DNA of 64,000 nucleotides from Isoetes taiwanensis. Its lineage: Eukaryota > Streptophyta > Lycopodiopsida > Isoetales > Isoetaceae. Shown here piece by piece: positions 55,743 to 64,000 of the stretch (within the stretch, counting starts at the first letter, position 1; every line of letters begins with the position of its first letter). A program made the position numbers and the translations under genes. The stretch lies in the NCBI GenBank assembly GCA_021234155.1, contig JAJEKV010000064.1:3592001-3656000 (forward strand). Direction: 5' to 3'. The notes under the pieces are model-generated. The model did no database searches. It was not told the origin of the DNA and saw only the letters and a list, made by a program, of their open reading frames with translations.

Positions 55743-56876
55743 TCAAGTACATTTCCTTTTCTTGGCATCAGGGCCTGGAGTACCCGAATCAAATTCTTCC
55801 AAGTCCTCTTCCTTTACTCCAGCCCCAATTGCATCTGACAGACACAATATATCAGGGTCCTTCTGTGCACAGGACAAGCGCAGTGCTTCCTTGTCTATTC
55901 CACTCAAGCCTGGAGCTGCTTTATTTGCAAGGACAGAGTATATTTTGAAGCTCCCGAAAACATACATGGCAATAGCCCTGTCTACTGCTATAACTCGATC
56001 ATAATTTGTGGCTAGGGGCACGTGGTTGCCAGCTAAGGACAGAGCTTTAAGCTTGAGGACCTCTTCTACTCCAGATGGACTATAGTTATTGTGAAACACA
56101 ATAATTTCCCCCTTGTGAAGGTAGTCCATATAATGTGCAATACTGACGTCCCGACCTAGGGTGACTCTCTCATGCCTTGCACATAAGTCATCAATAAATA
56201 ACTCCTGCATAAAAGAAACATCAGATTCAAGAAGAAATAAAAAATGAAACCATATAAATACCTCTCTCTTGTCCCGTTCGACAACAGCTGGGTTTGTTAT
56301 TTTGAAAGAGGACTTCGACAGCTCACGTTCTATGAACACAGAAGCAATTTCAAGTGCATTCTCTGGAGGTATTGAGGATTCATCATAAGTCACAGCCTCC
56401 ATCATTTGTCTGGGGACATCAGTCTCAAAGTCTATAAGTCCTCCCAGACCTACAACATGCGCATATATCTGGCCCAATATCTCGTCTTCTCTCAACCCTA
56501 TTACTTCAGATATATCGGGAAGCAACAAGTATGGTTTCCCACATGCATGGATGGGATATGCTTCTGATAACCCCCAAGTAGACAATTTGTTCTCGGAGAC
56601 CTCCTCTTCCAGAACCTCGTTCTCCTCATTTTCCAGTATGAGCTTCTCTTCCTCAGGATCTATCGGCTCCTCTACTGGTGAGGCGGGGCGTTCTACTTGA
56701 GCGACCTGTGCACTTGAAGAAGAACCGGCATCTTTGCTTGGCTTAGTGTAAATCATGTATGTGCTGAACATGATATCTAGGCTGAAAAAAATTTCTTTGC
56801 CCTCTTGTCTGCACAGTTCTGCAGGTAGTCTCTTCAAGAACCTTCTAATTCGGTCTTGATCAGGTTTCAGAAACAT
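55743..56876 (-). CDS. Unknown 377-aa protein of element B
   Basis: The intact frame from ATG 56876 begins MFLKPDQDRIRRFLKRLPAE and contains a low-complexity acidic segment (EEEKLILENEENEVLEEEV, near residues 75-93). A globular region follows: YPIHACGKPYLLLPDISEVI, QIYAHVVGLGGLIDFETDVP, VFIWFHFLFLLESDVSFMQE. It ends in a basic DAKKRKCT, possibly a nuclear signal. I recognise no domain. It is preceded by a smaller ORF 12 bp upstream on the same strand and followed by palindrome array 3 about 200 bp downstream. It is one of the least damaged ORFs in the cluster, so it may be under recent selection. Confidence 0.65.
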   Translation of the reverse strand: MFLKPDQDRIRRFLKRLPAELCRQEGKEIFFSLDIMFSTYMIYTKPSKDAGSSSSAQVAQVERPASPVEEPIDPEEEKLILENEENEVLEEEVSENKLSTWGLSEAYPIHACGKPYLLLPDISEVIGLREDEILGQIYAHVVGLGGLIDFETDVPRQMMEAVTYDESSIPPENALEIASVFIERELSKSSFKITNPAVVERDKREVFIWFHFLFLLESDVSFMQELFIDDLCARHERVTLGRDVSIAHYMDYLHKGEIIVFHNNYSPSGVEEVLKLKALSLAGNHVPLATNYDRVIAVDRAIAMYVFGSFKIYSVLANKAAPGLSGIDKEALRLSCAQKDPDILCLSDAIGAGVKEEDLEEFDSGTPGPDAKKRKCT

Positions 56877-56888
56877 CTTAATTAAAGC

Positions 56889-57183
56889 TTACATGCTTAG
56901 TGAAGGCAAACCAGTCACAGGACATGGTTTCACGTGAGGACCAGCTCTAGCCATGAAGCTATGAAGGATGCCGCCATATGCATCAGTAAACCTGTTACAC
57001 TCTGCCAAAATGTCTACTCTCAGGCAAACATTATTATACACAGTGGTTGCATCCACTGGTTCCTCTAGCTCCTTCTCGAACTCTTCTGGATGCTTCTGAC
57101 GAAAATCCCGTTCTTTCTCCACTATTTTTTTCATACCATGCGCTAAACAGCTCCCATGCCTTATCTGACCCGCTATTTGCCAT
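56889..57183 (-). pseudogene. Small helical protein, single-base frameshift in poly-A run
   Basis: ATG 57183 starts MANSGSDKAWELFSAWYEK. At a run of seven A residues near 57130 the frame slips, and the continuing protein is IVEKERDFRQKHPEEFEKEL, EEPVDATTVYNNVCLRVDIL, and ends GLPSLSM. Removal of one A would give a single ORF of about 97 residues. The homopolymer site makes sequencing error plausible. The product would be charged and helical, of unknown family. It lies just 5' of the 377-aa gene, 12 bp apart. Confidence 0.5.
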
Positions 57184-57314
57184 TCTCGTGGAGCAGCGCC
57201 TCGATTTATGACACTTTGAATGTGAGCGCCTTTCTAGCGGCTTGATTTGCAAGAGAGACTAACAACGTGGCAACGATGCAAAAATAACACTTCCTTAACC
57301 TATGCTATAGACAA

Positions 57315-57680
57315 ATTCGCACCGTGGCTACGGTGCGAAAACAAGACTTCGATAATTTATTTTATGTACAATTTTGCACCGTGGCTACGGTGTGAAAATA
57401 CCTTTTTTATTTTTTTTGCTATGCACATTTTCGCACCGTGGCTACGGTGCGAAAACAACCCATCGATATTTTATTCTATGTACAATTTCGCACCGTGGCT
57501 ACGGTGCGAAAATACCCCTTTTATTTTTTATGCTATGCACATTTTCGCACCGTGGCTACGGTGCAAAAATGGCCCTTCCATATTTTATGACATCCACAAT
57601 TTCGCACCGTAAGTACGGTGTGAAAACAAAACATCCGTATTTTATGTTGTACACAATTTCACACCATAGCTACTTTAAGT
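57315..57680. repeat. Palindrome array 4, 57-bp register
   Basis: Seven copies start at about 57315, 57371, 57428, 57485, 57542, 57600 and 57656, decaying toward the right. Spacers alternate between ACAAGACTTCGATAATTTAT and TACCCCTTTTATTTTTTATG types. It lies 75-440 bp 3' of the gene at 57756-58749. The plus strand is open for about 120 codons as 19-residue units (FAPWLRCEN plus ten more residues). Confidence 0.95.
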
Positions 57681-57755
57681 CTTATATTCCAATGAAAGCA
57701 AATGTTTGCAATTAATATACAATAGATCTCCAATTAACTGTCACTTATATTTATA

Positions 57756-58749
57756 TTAGATAGATTCATATACAGATATGACTTTGGGTGGCATGCATGA
57801 CCCCAATTTATAGCATTCTTCTCTGCGCTTTCCCACCTTCTGGCCGTCTATCATAAAATGGAAGAAATTTAAGTCTGTCTCAAACTCTAATTGCCGCCGA
57901 ACATCGAATAGAGACCACTCGCTCTCCGCTCTCAGACTTTTGAACAGCTGATTATCCTTATGAATGTTCAAGTCTATGACAACGGAATGAGTGCTATCAT
58001 TGTCATCTTGTTCGACAGGAATCCAGACGTACTTTCTTCCTCCACGGACATTTCGTCATCTCTTATACTTAAAAGTGACATACAGTGTTTCTTCCGAATG
58101 CAATTTCTGAATCGAACCGTGTCTCGACTTATCCTGCATTCAGTAGATTCAGCTCCATCGTGAAGTCGAGCACTGCAACCTTCAAGAAATAGACTATCTA
58201 AAAAACTATCCACCGACTGTTGAACTGTAAACATCTTCAAAGTCTTCTTTACATTGTCGGCGCTCTGGAATAAGGCAATGAATAGATCAATTCCTAAATT
58301 TATCTTCACATGCCCGCAGACTCCTCCCTTCTCCTTCAATGCCGTGAACATTTCCTGCGACAACTTACTCCGTGCTAATAAGGTAGAAGTGGCATCCAGA
58401 GGCCTGCAGTATAAATCGGACAGGCTGGGCAATGGAAGTTCAATTAGCTTGGATCTTCGTGGAGAGTATTCATACCTCCAGAACCATATACCCCTTTCTC
58501 TGAGCTGCACTGGTGTGCTACCTTCGAACAAGAAGGAGCCCATATCTTGGTGAAAGCAATGGAATACACTACTTATCGAGTGTGAAGAGACAATGTTCTC
58601 CACATCAGATATACACAAACCTGAGAGAATAGGAATGAACTGGATAAGTAACTGAACTAATTTAAATATGGATTTCATAGAAGTACATACTCACAATTTG
58701 CTTCTAACCGTGGGAAAGTTTGTCGCTTGCTTATTTTTTCTTTTGCCAT
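57756..58749 (-). pseudogene. Unknown two-exon gene of element B, one frameshift
   Basis: Exon 1 is 58749-58695 (MAKEKISKRQTFPRLEAN), intron 58694-58621 has GTGAGT and CTCTCAG borders, and the phase matches exon 2. Exon 2 reads LCISDVENIVSSHSISSVFH, then GSTPVQLRERGIWFWRYEYS, SLSDLYCRPLDATSTLLARS, KINLGIDLFIALFQSADNVK and CRISRDTVRFRNCIRKKHCM. Near 58040 the frame changes, after which YVWIPVEQDDNDSTHSVVID and SEWSLFDVRRQLEFETDLNF continue to the stop at 57756. The protein is about 305 residues with no known domain. The spliceosomal intron indicates a nuclear eukaryotic gene rather than a bacterial or simple viral one. Confidence 0.55.
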
Positions 58750-58865
58750 ATCTGTTGGAGCACTACCACCCCAATTCTGGGTCCACACCTAAAAACAACA
58801 GTAACAAAAAGACCACATGTCGTTGTTCCAAAAAATCTACATGTGGTTATGTGGAGGTGTGGTTT

Positions 58866-59575
58866 ATTAAGGAAGCGGTGTAGTTTTTTTTTATGGAGCT
58901 ATAGTTTTTTTTTTTTTTGAAGATGTGGTCTTTTTTTGAGGTGTCATTTTTTTAAAAGAAGTGTTGCTTATTTTTTTGAGGGGTTGTTGTTTTTAAGAAG
59001 GTGTTATTTTTTGAGGTGTAGTTTATAACTAGGTGTAGTTTTAAGTAGTCATTTTTTATGGAAGTATAGTTTTTTTAAGTGTGGTTTATAAGAAGGTATA
59101 GTTTTTAAGTGGTTGTTTTTTAGGGAAGTATGGTTTTCTGAAGTGGTATAATTTTTTTCAATCGAGGTGTTCTTTTTTGAGGTGTCGTTTATAAGTGGGT
59201 GTAGTTTTTAAATAGCTGTTTTTTAAAGAAGTAAGGTTTTTTGAAGTGTGGTTTATAAGCGGGTGTAGTTTTTAAGTGGCTGTATTTTAATGAAGTATGG
59301 TTTTTTGAAGTGGTGTAGTTTATAACTAGGTGTAGTTTTTAAGAAGCTATTTTTAAGGAAGTATGATTTTTTTAGGTGTGGTTTATATAACTAGGTGTAG
59401 TTTTTAAGTAGCTGTTTTTTAAAGTAAGTGTGGTTTTTTGAGGTGTGGTTTTTAAGTAGGTGTAGTTTTTAAGTGGCTATTTTTTACAGAAGTGTGATTT
59501 TCTGAAGTGGTGTAGTTTTTACGTAGCGATGTAGTTTTTACGTAGCCATTTCTTAAGGAAGTATGGTTTTTTTGA
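58866..59575. repeat. GT-rich tandem repeat, about 60-65-bp degenerate unit
   Basis: Units built from AGGTGTAGTTTTTAAGTAGC, TGTTTTTTAAAGAAGTATGG and TTTTTTGAAGTGTGGTTTAT recur about ten times with variable length. The strand bias is strong (very few C). No coding capacity. Confidence 0.8.
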
Positions 59576-59689
59576 GGCTATTTCTTCAGCAAAGCACCAC
59601 CACCTGGAATATAATTGTTTGTGTGCTCAACTTTGGGAATGTATCGTATTGTTTTACATTCGTGAAAAATAACTTCAACGGTTAGATCC

Positions 59690-60868
59690 AACATGGCTCA
59701 AACATGCCACGTGGGCTCCAACATGCCAATTAGGTGCCAACATGCCAAGGTGGCTCAAGCATGTCACCTGGGCACCAACATGCCACCTAGGCTCAAACAT
59801 GCCAAGGTGGCTCAAATATGCCATGCGGGCTCCTATATGCCACCTATAGGCTCCAACATGCCACGTAGGCTCCAACATGACACCTAGGCTCAAACATGCC
59901 ACATGGGCTTCATGCCACCTAGGCTTCAACATGTCAAGGTGGCTCAAACATGCCATGTGGGCTCCAACATGCCACCTAGGCTCTAGCCTGCCAAGCTGGC
60001 TCAAGACATGCCATGCGGACTCCAACACACCACCTATACCAAGGTGGCTCCAACATGCCACCTAGGCTCCAACATGCCACCTAGGCTCAAACATGCCAAG
60101 GTGTATGCCACGCGAGCTCCAACATGCTAAGGTGTCTCAAAAATGCCACGCGGGCTCCTACATGCCACCTAGGCTCCAACATGCCAAGGTGGCTCAAACA
60201 TGCCACGTGGGCTCCAACATACCACCTAGGCTCCAACATGCCACCTAGGCTCAAACATGCCAAGGTGGCTCAAACATGCAACGTGGGCTCCAACATGTCA
60301 CCTAGGCTCCAACATGCCAAGGTGGCTCAAACATGCCAAAGTGGCTCAAACATGCCATGTGGGCACCAACATGCCACCTAGGCTCCAGCATGCCAAGGTG
60401 GCTCAAACATGCCATGGTGGCCCAAACATGCCACGCAGACTCCAACATGCCACTTGAGCTCCAACATGCCAAGGTTTCTCAAACATGCCACCTAGGATCC
60501 AACATGCCAAGGTGGCTCAAACATGCCACGTGGGCTCCAACATGCCACGTAGGCTCCAGCATGCCAAGGTGGCTCAAACATGCCACCTAGCCTCCAACAT
60601 GTCACCTAAGCTCAAACATGTCAAGGTGGCTCAAACATTCCACGCGCTCCAACATGCCACCTAGGCTCCAACATGCCAAGGTGGCTCAAACATGACGTGG
60701 GCTCCAACATAACATCTAGGCTCAAACATGCCAAGGTGGCTCAAACATGCCACGTGGGCTCCAACATGCCACCTAGGCTCCAGCATGCCAACGTGCCTCA
60801 AACATGCCACGTAGGCTCCAACATGCCAAGGTGGCTCAAACATGCCCGAAATCCAACGTGCCACCTAG
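59690..60868. repeat. 19-bp minisatellite array, about 60 units
   Basis: The unit is GGCTCCAACATGCC plus five variable bases, ending most often ACCTA, AAGGT or ACGTG. The junction between units therefore forms CCACCTAGG, CCAAGGTGG or CCACGTGGG. The variants alternate irregularly. The array runs directly into the LTR of the second gypsy element at 60869. ORFs over it are repeat translations. Confidence 0.95.
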
Positions 60869-62513
60869 TGTGATGCTCCCTGCTAAACATACGGCGCCCA
60901 GCCGTACACTCGGCAGGAAATCCCCCGTCCGGCTCAACAACCGCACGGGCCCTTCGTCTGCCCCGCACTCTGAGGTGATCCTTGGTGCGGGGAGGGAACA
61001 CGAAGGTGTCTTGCGCGCCCTTCCCCTATGGGCTCCTATATCAGCGGAAGCGATAACACGTCAGAACTAGCATCAAACATATAAGTACTACCTCGAAGGG
61101 TAGTGCATCACACATCTAACAATACAAAGATGATAATCATAAACCATAAAACATGAGAGCTCCTACCTAGGCTCAGACTCATAAGGAGGATGACCGACCG
61201 GCTGGGCCTCAAGATAGAGCAGACCGAGTCATGGCAATGGCGAGGGCTGGCATAGAACAATGGCTGGGGTTGACCACTCCATCCGCCCCTCCTGTGCATA
61301 CTTTGCAGATGGGCTAAATCAGACTCTGGCATGACTCTAGCCTTCCGGATACGCAATCCCATGGCATCACCCATCGGGACTACTCCAGGTTGCATCTCCC
61401 TGGTCTGATGAGGCAGGAAGGGTTGCATCTCCCCTTCCCAGGATCTAGAGGTTCCGTGGGCGGCTAGAGAATCGTGGCGACACACGATTCGTACCTGACT
61501 TAACCCCCCAAAACGAGAGCCAAGCCAACACTTGCAGCTCTCGAGAGGCAGGGCGACACCATTGCCCCAGGAGGTGTCGGACCCATGCTCGGCCCACACG
61601 AAGTGACCGACCATAAGCCTAGCCTGCTATGGGATCCCCCGAAGCCCCACTTTCAGGATCCTCCCTCCACATTCCCTCTAGCCCCAAGTATATGGTGTTG
61701 AGTCATATCATAGCCTCGATAGCCCGGTGGGCTCCTATGCACAAAGTCGCATCTAATAGGAACTAAGGGATCTACTCTAGGAGCATACTACATATGGCCC
61801 TAGGTCTCTACCCCCCTTCCCAATACAAGAGGAGCAAACATGATCAACCAACATCACATAATCATCATATCCTAAGAATGATCATAAGAAGAACATCTTA
61901 ACCTAATCATACAATCTAACTAATGTTTAGGGTTCATTGATTAGGGTTCAAGATGTTGAATACGGGTTCTAGGATGGCTCTACTCTAGATACAAGATACT
62001 AGCACATCTGGAATGCTAATTCCAGATGAGCTATCACAACTACTATTCTACATACCTGCTCCTGATGCTCTCCCTCCAGATCCGTGTGCCTCCATGGTCT
62101 TCGACTCACGTGATGCTGCTCTTGCTCCAAGAACGAGTCTACCCTGCTGGGGCTGCTGCACCAGTCTATGCCACAGCAAACGATGTTCGAAACGGGGTTT
62201 CGAACGAGTAGGTGAGTCTCTGGGTGCTAGGGCTGGAAAGAGGCCTAGAGTTAGGGTTCCAGCCTATATAAGTTAGGTCCACCTAGGATGTCACGTGGCA
62301 CCAATCGGGTGAGTCCTATGTGGCGGGTGCCCCCAATAGGTTAAGGCCACGTGGATAATGGTCTAAACCTATGGTTGGCTAAGTTATGAGAATAACTTGG
62401 CCATGCCCCCTAGTGCCACAATCTAGGGTATACAAGGCTATGAAGATAGACTTGTATAGTGACGGATCCAGGAATATACGTATTTATGGCGTATATTCCC
62501 CTGGACCGTCACA
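60869..62513 (-). repeat. 3' LTR of second gypsy element (minus strand)
   Basis: Read on the minus strand it begins TGTGACGGTCCAGGGG, right after a purine-rich end, and finishes GGGAGCATCACA, giving TG...CA termini and 1645 bp. It shares blocks with the LTRs at 16.6 and 28.2 kb and with the fragment at 30.3 kb. The internal region extends to higher coordinates and leaves the window. Confidence 0.8.
62459..62512. repeat. Imperfect inverted repeat at LTR terminus
   Basis: The arms GTGACGGATCCAGGAATATACG (split by one extra base) and CGTATATTCCCCTGGACCGTCAC pair across a 9-bp loop. They occupy the first 55 bp of the LTR on its own strand. Confidence 0.75.
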
Positions 62514-62959
62514 TTCTCCAATGCTGTCCTCAGCATTGCACTAAGGTGACGAACCTACCTTATGCCTGCAAAAGAAACAACATGTCATAGCCTTTAGCTT
62601 ACTTTAACAATCAAGTTTTATTAGTTAAAAGTCAAAATTTAGGCTATATTTGTACTTATACAAAATTATATAGCCTTACACCGTTATTTCTTACGATAAT
62701 TCAAAAATACTATTATAGGAGTTATTAGGGTTCATAATCTAAATTATGGCTCCCCCTATCTTCTCGTAATGCGCTCCTCGTTGAAGTCCCCCTTCTACTT
62801 GCCTGCAAAAGGAGCACATTACGTTAGTAGTTAATAATTTGTGGTTTTTAGGGGACCACCCCCCTTACCTCCTTGAGCCGAACTACTGGCTCAAGGTTGT
62901 CCTACTACCTTGCACAAGATCATGGCCCTTTCGGATTTGAGCTTAAGGATCATTTAAGA

Positions 62960-63290
62960 TGCTCCCATCATTGCCCATGATCGAGTGCTACCTTGTACTC
63001 GGTTACCCGGTGCCGAGTACCCCTAGTGCATCATGCCCCAAGGGTTTGAAGCTAGGGAACGTCTCACGATCCCATCATCGCGCATGATCACTTTAACCTT
63101 CACCATGACCCTCCTACGGCCAGGTGTGCGTCCCCCGCATCGTGGCATAGAGAGCATCCGATCGATGTCCCATCATCGCCCACCATGCCTCATTCCTCAC
63201 TCACATGACCCTAATGGTCATGCGCACCTCTTGGTGCGTGTGGCCTAGAGAATGCCCTAAAGGCGTATCCCATCATCGCCCACACGATCC
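62960..63290. repeat. Dispersed CCCATCATCGCCCA repeats in gypsy 3' region
   Basis: The motif TCCCATCATCGCCCA or close variants occurs near 62965, 63070, 63169 and 63267, about 100 bp apart, in the untranslated stretch between chromodomain and LTR of the second gypsy element. No gene is recognised in 62514-63362. Confidence 0.6.
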
Positions 63291-63362
63291 ACGGTTCTGG
63301 CACATGCACCCTACTAACTAGAATGCATGCGCCAGGCTTAAGGCTAACTAACAACATACTAG

Positions 63363-63999
63363 CTAACCACCTGGCAAGTCGGGGTCGACCAAGTCGGAGA
63401 CGACTCGCCCATCAAACTCCTTCATAAACTCTGGGTATTGCTTCTCCAAATCTTGCTTCAATACCCATGTCGCGTCTTCCATGGGTAAGTGCTTCCACTT
63501 AACCAAATATTGGAGGAATTGAGACCTCCTAGTCTTCTTGAATGACTTATCAAGAAGTAATTCATGCACTATTTCTACTTGCTCCTCCGTCATTTCCAAC
63601 AAAGTTGGGGTATCCAAAACCTCCTCAGGGTTAGGATTGTGCCTCTTTAATAAACTTACGTGGAAGACCTTGTGAACCTTAAGATGGGCCGGAAGATCCA
63701 ACTTGTAGGCTTGAGAGCCCACTTTCTCCAAAATCTTGAACGGACCAGCCCACCTAGGGGCAAGCTTCTTACAACTCCCAATCCAAAGCTTGGCTTGCTT
63801 CACCTTGATCTTCAACCAAACGCTATCGCCTACCTTGAACTCTCTTACGGTCCTGTGCTTGTCGGCTACACTCTTCTGCCGACTTCTTGCTGCCATTAAG
63901 TAACCCCTTACTTCTTCCACTAGCTGCTGCATATCCCCTAACATCTGCTGGGATACTTCCACCTTCGACACAGGATTGTGCCAGGTGTCCGGGGTTAGG
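63363..63999 (-). CDS. Gypsy integrase C-terminus plus chromodomain, partial
   Basis: The frame is open to the window end (preceding residues HNPVSKVEVSQQML). It encodes the integrase C-terminal region, with ADKHRTVREFKVGDSVWLKI, KLAPRWAGPFKILEKVGSQA and LKVHKVFHVSLLKRHNPN, followed by a chromodomain (FLQYLVKWKHLPMEDATWVL, EKQYPEFMKEFDG). This is the intact counterpart of the damaged region at 26.8-27.3 kb and the same chromovirus clade. No frameshift is present. In this group the chromodomain is thought to direct integration to marked chromatin. Confidence 0.92.
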   Translation of the reverse strand, partial: LTPDTWHNPVSKVEVSQQMLGDMQQLVEEVRGYLMAARSRQKSVADKHRTVREFKVGDSVWLKIKVKQAKLWIGSCKKLAPRWAGPFKILEKVGSQAYKLDLPAHLKVHKVFHVSLLKRHNPNPEEVLDTPTLLEMTEEQVEIVHELLLDKSFKKTRRSQFLQYLVKWKHLPMEDATWVLKQDLEKQYPEFMKEFDGRVVSDLVDPDLPGG

Positions 64000-64000
64000 C

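Noticed and set aside
57247-57612. A protein with 19-residue repeats (FAPWLRCEN type) encoded by array 4, and similar FRTVATVRN ORFs over arrays 1 and 2
   Set aside because: 57 bp is a multiple of three and the palindrome lacks stops on either strand, so open frames are expected by chance on both strands. No start or conserved spacer residues support translation.
51552-57680. A CRISPR array (palindromic repeats with spacers of about 30 bp)
   Set aside because: Spacers recur in two alternating types, the repeats are full palindromes in four separate clusters, no cas genes are present, and the context is plant nuclear DNA.
46750-58749. An endogenous giant-virus insertion (histone gene plus 3' hairpins)
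   Set aside because: No capsid, DNA polymerase B, packaging ATPase or other viral hallmark was seen. DUF8039-like and transposase-like proteins and a spliceosomal intron fit a plant transposon better.
59675-60873. Several repeat-encoded ORFs (CHVGSNMP, HVACLSHLGM types)
   Set aside because: Frame-shifted translations of the 19-bp minisatellite on both strands; no start context or independent coding signal.

Overview
The window looks like nuclear DNA from a land plant with a large, transposon-rich genome. The evidence is a single-exon AP2/ERF transcription factor with a canonical plant DNA-binding domain, an intron-split fragment of a plant Raf-like (CTR1/EDR1-type) kinase, chromodomain-bearing Ty3/gypsy retrotransposons, and decayed CACTA-associated (DUF8039-like) and DUF7869-like transposon proteins. 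A Penelope-type reverse transcriptase and the AT-rich intergenic DNA would suit a non-seed plant such as a fern, but that is inference. The only clearly intact host-type gene is the ERF at 40.2-41.6 kb.

Layout. 0-3.2 kb: two-ORF retroelement with a Penelope-like reverse transcriptase that ends in a 30-bp palindrome. 4.4-6.0 kb: exons of an unrecognised acidic protein. 6.2-7.6 kb: hypothetical minus-strand ORFs beside a long AC microsatellite. 8.6-9.5 kb: five-exon kinase fragment. 10.2-16.6 kb: decayed DNA transposon (element A) with an unknown 223-aa ORF, a divergent gene pair and a frameshifted DUF7869-like transposase. 16.6-29.7 kb: complete Ty3/gypsy chromovirus (LTR, PBS, extra 5' modules, gag, pol, chromodomain, PPT, LTR) sitting between element A and a DUF8039 remnant at 29.8-30.3 kb. 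30.3-31.1 kb: related LTR fragment. 31-40 kb: mostly simple repeats, hairpins and a LINE remnant. 40.2-41.6 kb: ERF gene. 42-46.7 kb: few recognisable genes. 47-58.7 kb: gene cluster (element B) with a methyltransferase-like fragment, a transposase-like gene, a second copy of the divergent pair, a histone-H3-like pseudogene, a DUF8039 remnant and three unknown genes. 58.9-60.9 kb: two minisatellites. 60.9-64 kb: 3' end of a second chromovirus on the minus strand.

The most unusual structure is in element B. Four separate arrays of a 26-27-bp palindrome (half-site TTTCGCACCGT) repeat at a constant 57-bp register with different spacers. Every array lies 3' of one or two genes of the cluster. The divergent pair (189-aa minus-strand protein, 94-aa plus-strand protein, with AAGGAGCA repeats and a TATA-like box near the plus-strand start) occurs twice, 40 kb apart. 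The copy in element A is broken by a premature stop and a lost start codon, and the copy in element B is open. I infer two related, undescribed transposon families or copies, one of them carrying a divergent H3 histone.

Many transposon genes here carry frameshifts. In the 16.6-29.7 kb retrotransposon the two LTRs agree closely in AT-rich stretches and differ mainly by short indels in GC-rich stretches. Part of the apparent decay may therefore be assembly error, and all frameshift calls are made with that caveat.
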